Positions 41,346 to 49,368 of a DNA stretch of 64,000 bases are shown one piece after another. This stretch comes from Bacteroidota bacterium. GTDB taxonomy: Bacteria; Bacteroidota; Bacteroidia; Chitinophagales; Saprospiraceae. The translations under genes were made by a program, and so were the position numbers. The stretch is from positions 186,001-250,000 of the forward strand of contig WGNL01000013.1 of NCBI GenBank assembly GCA_016124585.1. Direction: 5' to 3'. The first letter of the stretch is position 1. Every line of letters starts with the position of its first letter. The notes beneath the pieces are model-generated. The model was not told the DNA's origin, made no database searches, and saw only the letters and a list, made by a program, of their open reading frames with translations.

Positions 41346-41590
41346 GCACCTGGTAGTTCAGAATCTTTTTTTCTGTTCTTATACCACAGAAAGCCCATCG
41401 TCATGACGAGCAAATATGGCATGGCAAGCATGTATAGGATTCCACTGTTTAGTCCATTTGCAGCAGTTCCTCCAGCTTTCAGGTTGCTTTCTGCACCAAT
41501 CTTACACATTGGACATTGAGTAGATGCTGGCACTGACATAACCAGAAAAAAAGCGAACAAGAGAATTTTGAGAAGCTTATTTTTCATCAT
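41342..41590 (-). CDS. Small CPMC-containing membrane protein
   Basis: The roughly 82-residue product has a signal peptide, then TQCPMCKIGAESNLKAGGTAANGLNSGILYMLAMPYLLVMTMGFLWYKNRKK, that is, one CxxC pair at the periplasmic face and one membrane helix. The CPMC pair could bind copper or be redox active. It is the last gene of the oxidase assembly stretch, 7 bases after DUF420. ATG 41590 or 41587 is the start. Function is inferred from context only. Confidence 0.6.
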   Translation of the reverse strand: MMKNKLLKILLFAFFLVMSVPASTQCPMCKIGAESNLKAGGTAANGLNSGILYMLAMPYLLVMTMGFLWYKNRKKDSELPGA

Positions 41591-41597
41591 CAATTAA

Positions 41598-42137
41598 TCA
41601 ATTGTAGTAAGGCTTAATCATCAAATAAAGAATTGGGCCAGTAACGGCGACATACAGCCAAAACCAATATACCCATCTTGCCATTTTATTGTGCTTGGCA
41701 AATTGGCTAGTGTATGCACGAATATAAGTAAATAAAATAAAAGGAAAAATGACTGCCGCCAAAACGATATGAGAAATGAGCAGAAAAAAATAGATAGGTC
41801 TAATCCAGCCTTGGCCACCAAAAGGAGTGTCAGGATTTGTAATGTGATACAAGACATAACCAAGCAGAAACAGCAAAGAAAGAATCATTGACAAGGTCAT
41901 AGCCTGTTCATGTTTTTTTTGCTGTCTGTTTTTGATAAAATAAAGTCCAACAAGCAATGATACAGCTGTCAAAGCATTCAGTACTGAATAGACTCCAGGT
42001 AAAAACTTCAAATCCACTCCAAAATCAAGGTGGATTTTGTGCATGACTGATACAAGTAGCACAACGACTACCGTAACAGCCCACGCTATACGATTAAGTT
42101 TCTTTTCAAGTAAAATATCAGGTTGAACTAAACTCAT
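41598..42137 (-). CDS. DUF420 membrane protein (oxidase assembly)
   Basis: The 179-residue protein has five predicted membrane helices. It contains MHKIHLDFGVDLKFLPGVYSVLNALTAV, YHITNPDTPFGGQGWIRPIYFFLLISHIVLAAV and WLYVAVTGPILYLMI, the conserved His- and Trp-bearing layout of DUF420. Members are linked to cytochrome oxidase assembly in other bacteria (CtaM-like). Its position behind the SCO-like gene and the cox genes agrees. Confidence 0.88.
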   Translation of the reverse strand: MSLVQPDILLEKKLNRIAWAVTVVVVLLVSVMHKIHLDFGVDLKFLPGVYSVLNALTAVSLLVGLYFIKNRQQKKHEQAMTLSMILSLLFLLGYVLYHITNPDTPFGGQGWIRPIYFFLLISHIVLAAVIFPFILFTYIRAYTSQFAKHNKMARWVYWFWLYVAVTGPILYLMIKPYYN

Positions 42138-42165
42138 TTTTTGAAAGATTTGGGTAAGAAACAGC

Positions 42166-42774
42166 TTATTTCCTTTTTTGTTTTGGAACTACTTTGGCGA
42201 TGTGCTCTATCATCCTACCCATTTGCTGGTTATTATTTATATCGTACAACTTCCTAACAACCAAGCTGGTATCCGCCATAGCTACACCGTTGAGAGGGTC
42301 GGTCAAATGATAGACATCCTTGGCCAAATGTTCCCATTCTTGAGCCGATGTTCCCAGCAAATACCATTGTTTGTGGTCTTCGATACCGAGTTGGGTTGCT
42401 CTTTGCAAGAGGGTTTGTGAAGTATCATTTTCAATGAATGAAAGCAGAATAACATCGTCCGTATCATCAAAACTTTGATGTACTTTGCTCATTCGGTCAG
42501 CTTTAGGCTTTGCTACAGTTAAATCTTTCGGTAAAAAATCTACAACTGTCACCTTTCCGTGCAGGCTTTCAGGAGTAATTACCTCATTTTGTTGGTTTTT
42601 CAATTCAAAGCCTGAGACTTTGCCTAGTTCTTCTAATTCCGCCTTGGCAGTGCGGGAGTGAGCACGCCCCATGTACAAATAATACAGTGAACCAAAGGGC
42701 AATAGAAACAATACAGCGAACATCATTGCTCGCCAAAACTTGTTTGCAGGTTTTACTTCTTCAATGTTTTCCAT
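42166..42774 (-). CDS. SCO1/SenC-like protein without the copper-binding CxxxC motif
   Basis: From ATG 42774 the 202-residue protein has one membrane anchor (MMFAVLFLLPFGSLYYLYM) and a thioredoxin-like domain with SCO features: GFELKNQQNEVITPESLHGKVTVVDFLP, then MSKVHQSFDD and ILLSFIENDTSQTLLQ. In SCO proteins the segment after the first strand is TxCPxxCP; here it reads FLPKDLTVAKPKAD with no Cys in the whole protein. It sits where sco normally lies in Bacteroidota oxidase clusters. Copper delivery by it seems unlikely; a structural or regulatory role is possible. Confidence 0.7.
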   Translation of the reverse strand: MENIEEVKPANKFWRAMMFAVLFLLPFGSLYYLYMGRAHSRTAKAELEELGKVSGFELKNQQNEVITPESLHGKVTVVDFLPKDLTVAKPKADRMSKVHQSFDDTDDVILLSFIENDTSQTLLQRATQLGIEDHKQWYLLGTSAQEWEHLAKDVYHLTDPLNGVAMADTSLVVRKLYDINNNQQMGRMIEHIAKVVPKQKRK

Positions 42775-42787
42775 AGTATTTGATAAC

Positions 42788-42820
42788 AAAAAAGGCGAGC
42801 CTTTTGGGTCTCGCCTTTTT
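42788..42820 (-). terminator. Intrinsic terminator after the subunit IV gene
   Basis: AAAAAGGCGAG and CTCGCCTTTTT form an 11-bp stem with T-runs on both strands. It lies 6 bases past the subunit IV stop and just before the SCO-like start, so the main cox transcript probably ends here, at least partly. Confidence 0.8.
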
Positions 42821-42826
42821 GATTTC

Positions 42827-43255
42827 TTAAATCAGGAACTGAGCCGTGGCCTCATCGTAGTCAATACTACCGGTGGCGGGTTTCTTCCCAGCTTCCTCGT
42901 GATTGAACTTATCAATCTGATTTCGCCGTGCACCCCATGATTTTCCTTCTTGGAAAAAGGCTATCACCGCCCAGACCAACAGCAGCATCGGCAAAAGTAC
43001 ACTCCAACGAAGTCCTTGCACCTCGTTCGCCATGTGCATAAAATTGTACACGATGAAATAGGCTTTGTAAAGACTGAAGCCAACCATCAGCGCCATATAG
43101 AAGTAATGCATTACACCTGTGAAGTGAATACTATGTACGATATGCCCTTTGGCAAGCAAGGCAATAAAAACCTCAATCAATGTAATGGCTCCCAATAACT
43201 TCAAGCCATACATCACCAGTTTTTTCTGTTCTTCGTACGATTGATGACCTGCCAT
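42827..43255 (-). CDS. Cytochrome c oxidase subunit IV (prokaryotic type)
   Basis: The 142-residue protein has three membrane helices (LKLLGAITLIEVFIALL, HYFYMALMVGFSLYKAYFIVYNFMHM, VLLPMLLLVWAVIAFF). The GMHMxxExxGLRW-type junction (here NFMHMANEVQGLRW) is the signature of the COX4_pro family. It is the small accessory subunit of the oxidase encoded upstream and is followed by a terminator. Confidence 0.88.
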   Translation of the reverse strand: MAGHQSYEEQKKLVMYGLKLLGAITLIEVFIALLAKGHIVHSIHFTGVMHYFYMALMVGFSLYKAYFIVYNFMHMANEVQGLRWSVLLPMLLLVWAVIAFFQEGKSWGARRNQIDKFNHEEAGKKPATGSIDYDEATAQFLI

Positions 43256-43305
43256 ATTTCCTAAAATTTAGATTTTTTTCGTTTTAAAAATTAGTGGTTC
43301 GAGAT

Positions 43306-44292
43306 TTAAAGAAGGTAGAACACCAAGAACACAAATACCCAAACCAAATCCACAAAGTGCCAGTAAAGACCAATTTTTTCCACCATCTCGTAGTGGTTGT
43401 GGCGCTTGCCATAGATTCCACTTGCTGCATTTATCATGACTATCGTCAAAAAGGCAACGCCAGAAAATACGTGGAAACCGTGGAAACCAGTGATGAAAAA
43501 GAAAAGCGCACCAAAGGCTACAGGGCCAAATGCCTCCCTTAGGATTTCACCTGTAGAAGATTTGTATGCCCCATGTTCGTATTGATGGGTATTGTGATTG
43601 ATGGTGATTAAATATGGCGATTCTGCCTCGAATTTTTCACCAGCAAACTTTTTACCATCGTGGCCGACTTTTTCGAAGTAGCGGTTCTCCTCTATGTCTG
43701 CCTTACCTTTTGGAAGATAATAAACTGATTCTGCACCATGCACATTTTGTTCAACCTTGGAGAAGCCTGCTGCCTCCAATTCCTGGCCAGATAAGTACTG
43801 TCCACCATCTGTATGCATGGAAAATGGGTCTGTATGAATGGTTACACCTTCCTCCTTGATAAGCGTTGTCCATTCCCACGCTTGGCAGCTAAGGAATGTT
43901 GCACCACCAATGATTGTCAAAAACATCCAAAGCACGACCCCACGTTTATTTTCACGGTGTCCTTCTTGAACGGCACGAACCATAGTGACCGAACTCGCAA
44001 TCAGGACGAAGGTCATGAAGGTTACGAAAACCAGTGGAGCCTTGCCGCCAAAAAGGTTATGAATACCAAAAGGTGCTTTTTCAAAAACAAAATCAGGAAC
44101 TGGCCAAGTGTTACTGCTGAAGCGCAGAGCGCCATAAGCTATAAGAAATCCTGAAAATGTAAATGCATCTGAAAGCAGGAAATACCACATCATCAGCTTG
44201 CCATAGCTCGCCTTAAAAGGTTCTCTCCCACCCGACCAAAGTTGCTCGTCCGTTTCGTGGCCGTGCTCTAAAACTGCTGCATCTGAAGCCAT
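43306..44292 (-). CDS. coxC: Cytochrome c oxidase subunit III with a large insertion
   Basis: The 328-residue membrane protein has subunit III helices, including YGKLMMWYFLLSDAFTFSGFLIAYGAL and GFHGFHVFSGVAFL with the final WHFVDLVWVFVFLVFYLL. Between helices, roughly residues 146-254, it carries a soluble insertion of about 110 residues (from EEGVTIHTDP to STGEILREAF) that is not part of the canonical fold. The function of the insertion is unknown; it might contact ACIII or subunit II. A second, short subunit III gene lies just upstream. Confidence 0.9.
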   Translation of the reverse strand: MASDAAVLEHGHETDEQLWSGGREPFKASYGKLMMWYFLLSDAFTFSGFLIAYGALRFSSNTWPVPDFVFEKAPFGIHNLFGGKAPLVFVTFMTFVLIASSVTMVRAVQEGHRENKRGVVLWMFLTIIGGATFLSCQAWEWTTLIKEEGVTIHTDPFSMHTDGGQYLSGQELEAAGFSKVEQNVHGAESVYYLPKGKADIEENRYFEKVGHDGKKFAGEKFEAESPYLITINHNTHQYEHGAYKSSTGEILREAFGPVAFGALFFFITGFHGFHVFSGVAFLTIVMINAASGIYGKRHNHYEMVEKIGLYWHFVDLVWVFVFLVFYLL

Positions 44293-44386
44293 AATGACTG
44301 AAAATTATTGGATTACTTTATTTTAGAAGTCTGATTGAACATCATTTTGAAATTCAACCAAATCTGAAATTTCAGCAATCAATCAT

Positions 44387-44965
44387 TTAGCGATAAAATG
44401 ATAAAAATATAAACAAATAGACCCAAAGGAAATCTACAAAATGCCAATAGGTCAAAGTTAATTCGAATCTTAATTTGCGCTTTGTTGTGACTTTGAAGTC
44501 GAGGCCATAAGCATGAATCAAAGCAACTGTCAAAGCTGCAAGCCCTCCAACCACGTGTGCCGCATGAAACCATGAAATCACATAGATGAAATCTCCAGAG
44601 GGATTGAGGGTGAATGGAATTCCATTGTCAGACAACGCCACCCAACCTTGATATTGAAAAACAAAAAACAGGATTGCCAGCAAGTAAGTAATCACCAACA
44701 AGGCTTTGTACTGTTTTTCCTTTCCATTTTTGAAAGCAATAAATGAAGCATGAAGCGTTCCACTGCTTAACAAAATCACCAAAGTGCTCAATTTGAAAAT
44801 ACTGGGTAACTGAAACTCCAACCAGTTACCTGCTGCTTGCCTCACCACGTATGCACTTGTTAGTGAAGCAAACATCATCAAAATAGAACCACACCCAACC
44901 CAAACGGCGAATTTCCAAGGGTGGATTTTGTTTCTACCTGTATTTTCTTGAATTGTCAAATCCAT
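44387..44965 (-). CDS. Second cytochrome c oxidase subunit III-like protein
   Basis: The 192-residue protein has five helices and matches the short CyoC/CoxC-like form: KFAVWVGCGSILMMFASLTSAYVVRQA, SGTLHASFIAFKNGK, SWFHAAHVVGGLAALTVALIHAYG and a C-terminal LTYWHFVDFLWVYLFIFLSFYR. It starts 2 bases before the ctaB stop region, so they are probably coupled. With the longer coxC it suggests either a two-part subunit III or an assembly variant; such gene pairs occur in other Bacteroidota. Confidence 0.88.
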   Translation of the reverse strand: MDLTIQENTGRNKIHPWKFAVWVGCGSILMMFASLTSAYVVRQAAGNWLEFQLPSIFKLSTLVILLSSGTLHASFIAFKNGKEKQYKALLVITYLLAILFFVFQYQGWVALSDNGIPFTLNPSGDFIYVISWFHAAHVVGGLAALTVALIHAYGLDFKVTTKRKLRFELTLTYWHFVDFLWVYLFIFLSFYR

Positions 44966-44967
44966 TT

Positions 44968-45870
44968 TCAGATTTTATCTAACCAGAGCGCAGTTAAGGC
45001 AACTGGTAAGTAAAAAAACGAGAAAAACATCAACTGCATCGCTGCTTTGCGGTTGCTTTTGAGGTAAAGATTCCATCCAAACCAAGCGTAACCAACGGCT
45101 AAAGCACTAACAATTATGGATGAAACCAACCCTGTGATATTGGTATAAAAAGGAACCAACCCAACAGGCAAAAGACAAAGCGCATAAAAAACAGCTTGAA
45201 GTCCAATGCTTCTATCTTGCTTTCCATCTTTCGAAACCACAAACTTGAAGCCTGCTTTTTGGTAATCCTCAAATCCAAGCCAACTGATAGCCCCGAAATG
45301 CGGAAATTGCCAAAAGAACTGCAACAAGAATAAAGTCAATGCAAGTGATGTCAATTCTCCTTGAAACGCAACACAACCAATCAGCATCGGCAAAGCTCCT
45401 GGAAGTGCTCCAACCGCTATGGCTGATGGCCCAATCCGCTTCATTGGCGTGTAGAGGAATGCATAACTCAACAAGGCGATAACACCAAAAAATGAAGCCC
45501 AAGGGTTGAATAATGCCAACAACATCAAGCCTATAATGCTCAATATCCCTGCCGCTAACACTGCCTCAGAAACCGTCATCCTGCCAGCCGCCAATGGGCG
45601 GTCTGCGGTACGTTTCATCAATTTGTCAAAATCCCTTTCAAGGACTTGGTTCAACGCATTCGCTGCACCAGAAACACAAAAGCCTCCAACTGAAAGTATT
45701 AGCACAGAAACCCAATCTATGCTTCCTTGTGCTGCGATCAAATAGGCCATCACTGCGGAATAAACAACAGTCAATGACAACTTGAATTTTACCAATTCCC
45801 CAAAATCTCGCACTTTTTGCGAAACCAATCTGAACGGCGAGGAAGTGGCAACCTTTGTATTATTATTCAC
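44968..45870 (-). CDS. ctaB: Heme O synthase (protoheme IX farnesyltransferase)
   Basis: CtaB adds a farnesyl chain to heme B, making heme O for the oxidase. The 300-residue polytopic protein has the prenyltransferase motif NALNQVLERDFDKLMKRTADRPLAAGRM and a later YTPMKRIGPSAIAVGALPGALP. The start is GTG at 45870; no ATG preserves the N-terminus. It lies between coxA and the subunit III genes, a common oxidase arrangement. Confidence 0.94.
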   Translation of the reverse strand: MNNNTKVATSSPFRLVSQKVRDFGELVKFKLSLTVVYSAVMAYLIAAQGSIDWVSVLILSVGGFCVSGAANALNQVLERDFDKLMKRTADRPLAAGRMTVSEAVLAAGILSIIGLMLLALFNPWASFFGVIALLSYAFLYTPMKRIGPSAIAVGALPGALPMLIGCVAFQGELTSLALTLFLLQFFWQFPHFGAISWLGFEDYQKAGFKFVVSKDGKQDRSIGLQAVFYALCLLPVGLVPFYTNITGLVSSIIVSALAVGYAWFGWNLYLKSNRKAAMQLMFFSFFYLPVALTALWLDKI

Positions 45871-45900
45871 TAGTGATTGTTAATCAAAATGTTAGCAAAA

Positions 45901-47751
45901 TCAATGGTCTTCCGTTTCTCCATCCCGCATCGGTTCTACCTGCGGCACGAATTCTTCACCATTTTTACCATAGTCATAAGCCCAACGATGCACAGCAGGA
46001 AGCTTACCTGGCCAGTTACCGTGGCCAACATTAATTGGTGTAGTCCACTCCAAGGTTGTAGCTCCCCAAGGGTTTTTGCTAGTGACTTTTTTACCTTTCC
46101 AAATGCTGTAGAAGAAATTCACAAACATCAACACCTGAAAGCCAAAGGTCACAATGGCTGCGATGGTGATGAATTTGTTCATTGAAGCAAAATGGGAAAA
46201 TGTGTCAAAGTTATCGAAACGATAGTAACGACGTGGAACACCAGCCATGCCTAAGTAGTGCATCGGCCAGAAGATAGAATAAGCACCTATCAAGGTTCCC
46301 CAGAAGTGCATTTTGCCCATCGTCTCATTCATGAATCGGCCAAACATTTTCGGGAACCAGTGGTAAACACCAGCGAACATCCCAAAGAACGCTGCGACAC
46401 CCATCACAATGTGGAAGTGAGCAACCACAAAATAAGTGTCGTGCATTTGGATGTCAATCACGGAGTTACCCAAGAAGATACCTGTCAAACCACCGGAAAT
46501 GAACATCGAAACAAAACCAATTGCGAACATAGATGCCGCATTGTATCGGACATTCGATTTATAAATGGTCGTTATCCAGTTGAACACTTTCACCGCAGAA
46601 GGAACCGCTATGATAAGTGTGAAGATTACGAAGAAATTGGCGATGAAAGGGTTCACACCGGACATGAACATGTGGTGCGCCCATACGATGAACGAAAGGA
46701 AACCAATTGCCAAAATTGAATAAACCATCGCCTTGTAACCAAAGATTGGTTTGCGGCAATGCACTGATAGAACCTCTGAAGTCAAGCCCATCGCAGGCAA
46801 AATGATAATATAAACCTCTGGGTGACCCAAGAACCAGAATAAGTGCTGGTAAAGAATGGGGCTACCACCAACATGGTCAAGTGCCTGCCCGCCAATGAAA
46901 ATTTCACTGAGGTAAAAGCTAGTGCCCATGCTCCGGTCAAACATCAACAAAAGGAAGCCAGAAACCAACACTGGGAAAGACAAAAGTGCCAAAATCGCAG
47001 TGACGAAGAATGCCCAAATCGTGAGCGGCATCCGCCACATGGTCATGCCTTTGGTACGAAGGTTCAACACAGTGGTAACGTAGTTAACTCCTCCCAATGC
47101 CACTGAAATTACGAAGAAAACTAAGCTCAAAATCCAAAGTGTCATACCTGTTCCAGAACCATCAGAAGCTTGAGGCAATGCACTCAACGGCGGGTAGGCT
47201 ACCCAGCCACCCGCAAATGGGCCAGTGCTGAGAAACAAGGAATAGAACATGACAATGCTGGCCAAGAAGAAAAACCAATAGGAAAGCATATTGAGCAACG
47301 GCGAAGCCATGTCACGGGCGCCCAACTGCAACGGAATCAAGAGGTTACTGAAAGTACCGCTCAAACCTGCCGTCAATACAAAGAATACGATGATGGTCCC
47401 GTGCATTGTAACCAAAGCGTAATAAAACTCAGGTGCCAATGTACCAACTCCAGCCTCATTAACTTCAATCCATTTGCCAAGCAATGGGCGGAGCCAAGAA
47501 AGACTTTCTTCTGGAAAACCCAATTGCAAGCGGAAAATCAAGGACATGCCAGCACCAATCAAAGCCCAAATCATCCCAGTAATGAGGAACTGACGAGCAA
47601 TGATTTTATGGTCCATGCTGAAGATGTACTTCATAATGAAGTTCGACTTGTATTTGTCGCCATGTTCATGCTCATGAAAATGGTCGTCAAATCCCAGTTC
47701 CTCTATCAACATGTCATCCCGATCTTGAACTGCTGTATGTGCGTTAGCCAT
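45901..47751 (-). CDS. coxA: Cytochrome c oxidase subunit I
   Basis: CoxA is the catalytic heme-copper subunit. The 616-residue protein has heme a ligand H117 (TMHGTI), the CuB site H310 with cross-linked Tyr314 (GHPEVY), H359/H360 (WAHHMF), and H445 and H447 (VVAHFHIVMG) for hemes a3 and a. The HPEVY tyrosine points to an A-type oxidase. The N-terminus has a His/Asp/Glu-rich cytoplasmic tail (DDHFHEHEHGDKY). The gene follows coxB by 34 bases. Confidence 0.97.
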   Translation of the reverse strand: MANAHTAVQDRDDMLIEELGFDDHFHEHEHGDKYKSNFIMKYIFSMDHKIIARQFLITGMIWALIGAGMSLIFRLQLGFPEESLSWLRPLLGKWIEVNEAGVGTLAPEFYYALVTMHGTIIVFFVLTAGLSGTFSNLLIPLQLGARDMASPLLNMLSYWFFFLASIVMFYSLFLSTGPFAGGWVAYPPLSALPQASDGSGTGMTLWILSLVFFVISVALGGVNYVTTVLNLRTKGMTMWRMPLTIWAFFVTAILALLSFPVLVSGFLLLMFDRSMGTSFYLSEIFIGGQALDHVGGSPILYQHLFWFLGHPEVYIIILPAMGLTSEVLSVHCRKPIFGYKAMVYSILAIGFLSFIVWAHHMFMSGVNPFIANFFVIFTLIIAVPSAVKVFNWITTIYKSNVRYNAASMFAIGFVSMFISGGLTGIFLGNSVIDIQMHDTYFVVAHFHIVMGVAAFFGMFAGVYHWFPKMFGRFMNETMGKMHFWGTLIGAYSIFWPMHYLGMAGVPRRYYRFDNFDTFSHFASMNKFITIAAIVTFGFQVLMFVNFFYSIWKGKKVTSKNPWGATTLEWTTPINVGHGNWPGKLPAVHRWAYDYGKNGEEFVPQVEPMRDGETEDH

Positions 47752-47785
47752 ATTTCGATTTTTTTCTTCTAAAATTTGGTGGTTC

Positions 47786-49288
47786 TTATTGGGTTAAAAT
47801 CTGGAATTCAGTTCGGCGGTTTTTAGCCTTCCCTTCTTCTGTCTCGTTCGAATCAACTGGTTTAGTTTCACCATAGCCCCTAGAACGCAAGCGGTTTGAA
47901 GCCACTTGATTTGTAACAAGGTAATCGTAAACTGCCTTCGCCCTTTCTTGAGACAAAGTCATATTAGCAGCATCGTCACCATCGCTATCTGTATGACCTG
48001 CAACTTCGATGGTCATATTCGGATATTTGTTAAGTACTGCTATCAAATTATCCAATTCATATTTAGAGCGGTCGTCCAATTCAGCCAATCCAGTTTTAAA
48101 ATAAACATAGTTGAGCCTGATGATTTTATCTTCAGGTTTTTCTGCTGAAAGTGCCTTCTCAACAGTCGAATTAAAATCTTGTTTACGTTGCTGAACTTCA
48201 ATGCCCAAGACTTCATCTTTACGTGGGTCAAAATCCTTACCTCTTACATTGGTTAGATAAAAGGACTGTTGCTCTTTCAACCATTTCTGGTATTCTTCCT
48301 CAGAAACAATTTTGACTAAACGACGCATTGAGAAGTGACCTTTTCCACAAAGCTCTGCACAGGCTAGTTCATATTCAAATGTTTTCCAAAGCGGGGCACT
48401 CTTGGGGTCGTTAGGGTCACTAGGTTGTTGGTACTCTGGATATTTGCTCAATTCTTGGCGATACTCCTCCGTTGTTTTTGAAGGAGTAAATACGAAATAG
48501 GTAGGCATGCCAGGTACAGCATCCATTTTCACCCGGAAATGGGGTAAATCAAAACTGTGCAAAACATCCATCGCTGTAATCCGTACCCTTACCTGCTTGC
48601 CAACTGGCAAAACTATTTCTGAAGGCATGATGTCATCCAAGTTCTTGTCATCAGTCCAATCCTGCCCCAAAGGGTTTTCGCCAGATTTTATCAACTTAAA
48701 ATTACGAGTTCCAAGTTTGCCATCTGGCCCTGGGTAACGCAAGTGCCATAAGAACTGTTGGCCGGTAGCTTCAATTTCCATGTAATCTTCACCTTCGGAA
48801 ACATCAGCCATCACCTCGTTCCAAGCAACAAGTCCACGAATTACCAAAAAGCACATTACCACAGCTGGAATTGCGGTCCAAATTACTTCCAACTTATTAT
48901 CATGCGGCATGAACTCGGCAATAACACCTTTCTTTCCTGCATATTTGTATGCAAACCAGAACAAAGCAATATGAGTTAGGACAAATACAATACCGGTGAA
49001 GAACAGCGTAATATTGAAAGCGCCGTCAATAGATGAGCCGTGAGCTGAGGCAGCTTGGTGAGGGCCATAGCCGAGCATCCAGTTTTTGTAGTGCCAAGCT
49101 GACCAACAAGTAAGCACTAAAAATGCCACCATGAAAATCAACATGAAATTGGCTGTTCTCTTATTGGTTTCCAATTGAACAGCTTCTTCACCTCTGATTT
49201 TGGCTGCCAAATCGGTGACCTTGCCAATTTGTATGATTACAATGACAATGAGAATTAAACAAGCTATGATAATTAATCCAGTACTCAT
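47786..49288 (-). CDS. coxB: Cytochrome c oxidase subunit II fused to an OmpA-like peptidoglycan-binding domain
   Basis: The 500-residue protein begins with an extra hydrophobic helix (residues 4-20), followed by two further helices near 48-65 and 94-112 and another near 136-152. The CuA domain then binds two coppers: H244, C310, E312, C314, H318 and M321 in CAELCGKGHFSM. After a linker (about 330-388), residues 389-500 form an OmpA C-like domain: YVYFKTGLAEL, IEVAGHTDSDGDDA, LSQERAKAVYDYL, RGYGETKP and NRRTEF. D434 and R449 have the 15-residue spacing of diaminopimelate-binding pairs in OmpA. The domain would face the periplasm, so it could anchor the oxidase to peptidoglycan. It lacks a cytochrome c domain. 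Confidence 0.95.
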   Translation of the reverse strand: MSTGLIIIACLILIVIVIIQIGKVTDLAAKIRGEEAVQLETNKRTANFMLIFMVAFLVLTCWSAWHYKNWMLGYGPHQAASAHGSSIDGAFNITLFFTGIVFVLTHIALFWFAYKYAGKKGVIAEFMPHDNKLEVIWTAIPAVVMCFLVIRGLVAWNEVMADVSEGEDYMEIEATGQQFLWHLRYPGPDGKLGTRNFKLIKSGENPLGQDWTDDKNLDDIMPSEIVLPVGKQVRVRITAMDVLHSFDLPHFRVKMDAVPGMPTYFVFTPSKTTEEYRQELSKYPEYQQPSDPNDPKSAPLWKTFEYELACAELCGKGHFSMRRLVKIVSEEEYQKWLKEQQSFYLTNVRGKDFDPRKDEVLGIEVQQRKQDFNSTVEKALSAEKPEDKIIRLNYVYFKTGLAELDDRSKYELDNLIAVLNKYPNMTIEVAGHTDSDGDDAANMTLSQERAKAVYDYLVTNQVASNRLRSRGYGETKPVDSNETEEGKAKNRRTEFQILTQ

Positions 49289-49368
49289 TTTGACGAATTA
49301 ATAATTTTTCAAGAATTGGGAATAATCGCTAGGCAGAAACCCACCTGATTAAAGCCCGATTTTATTCA

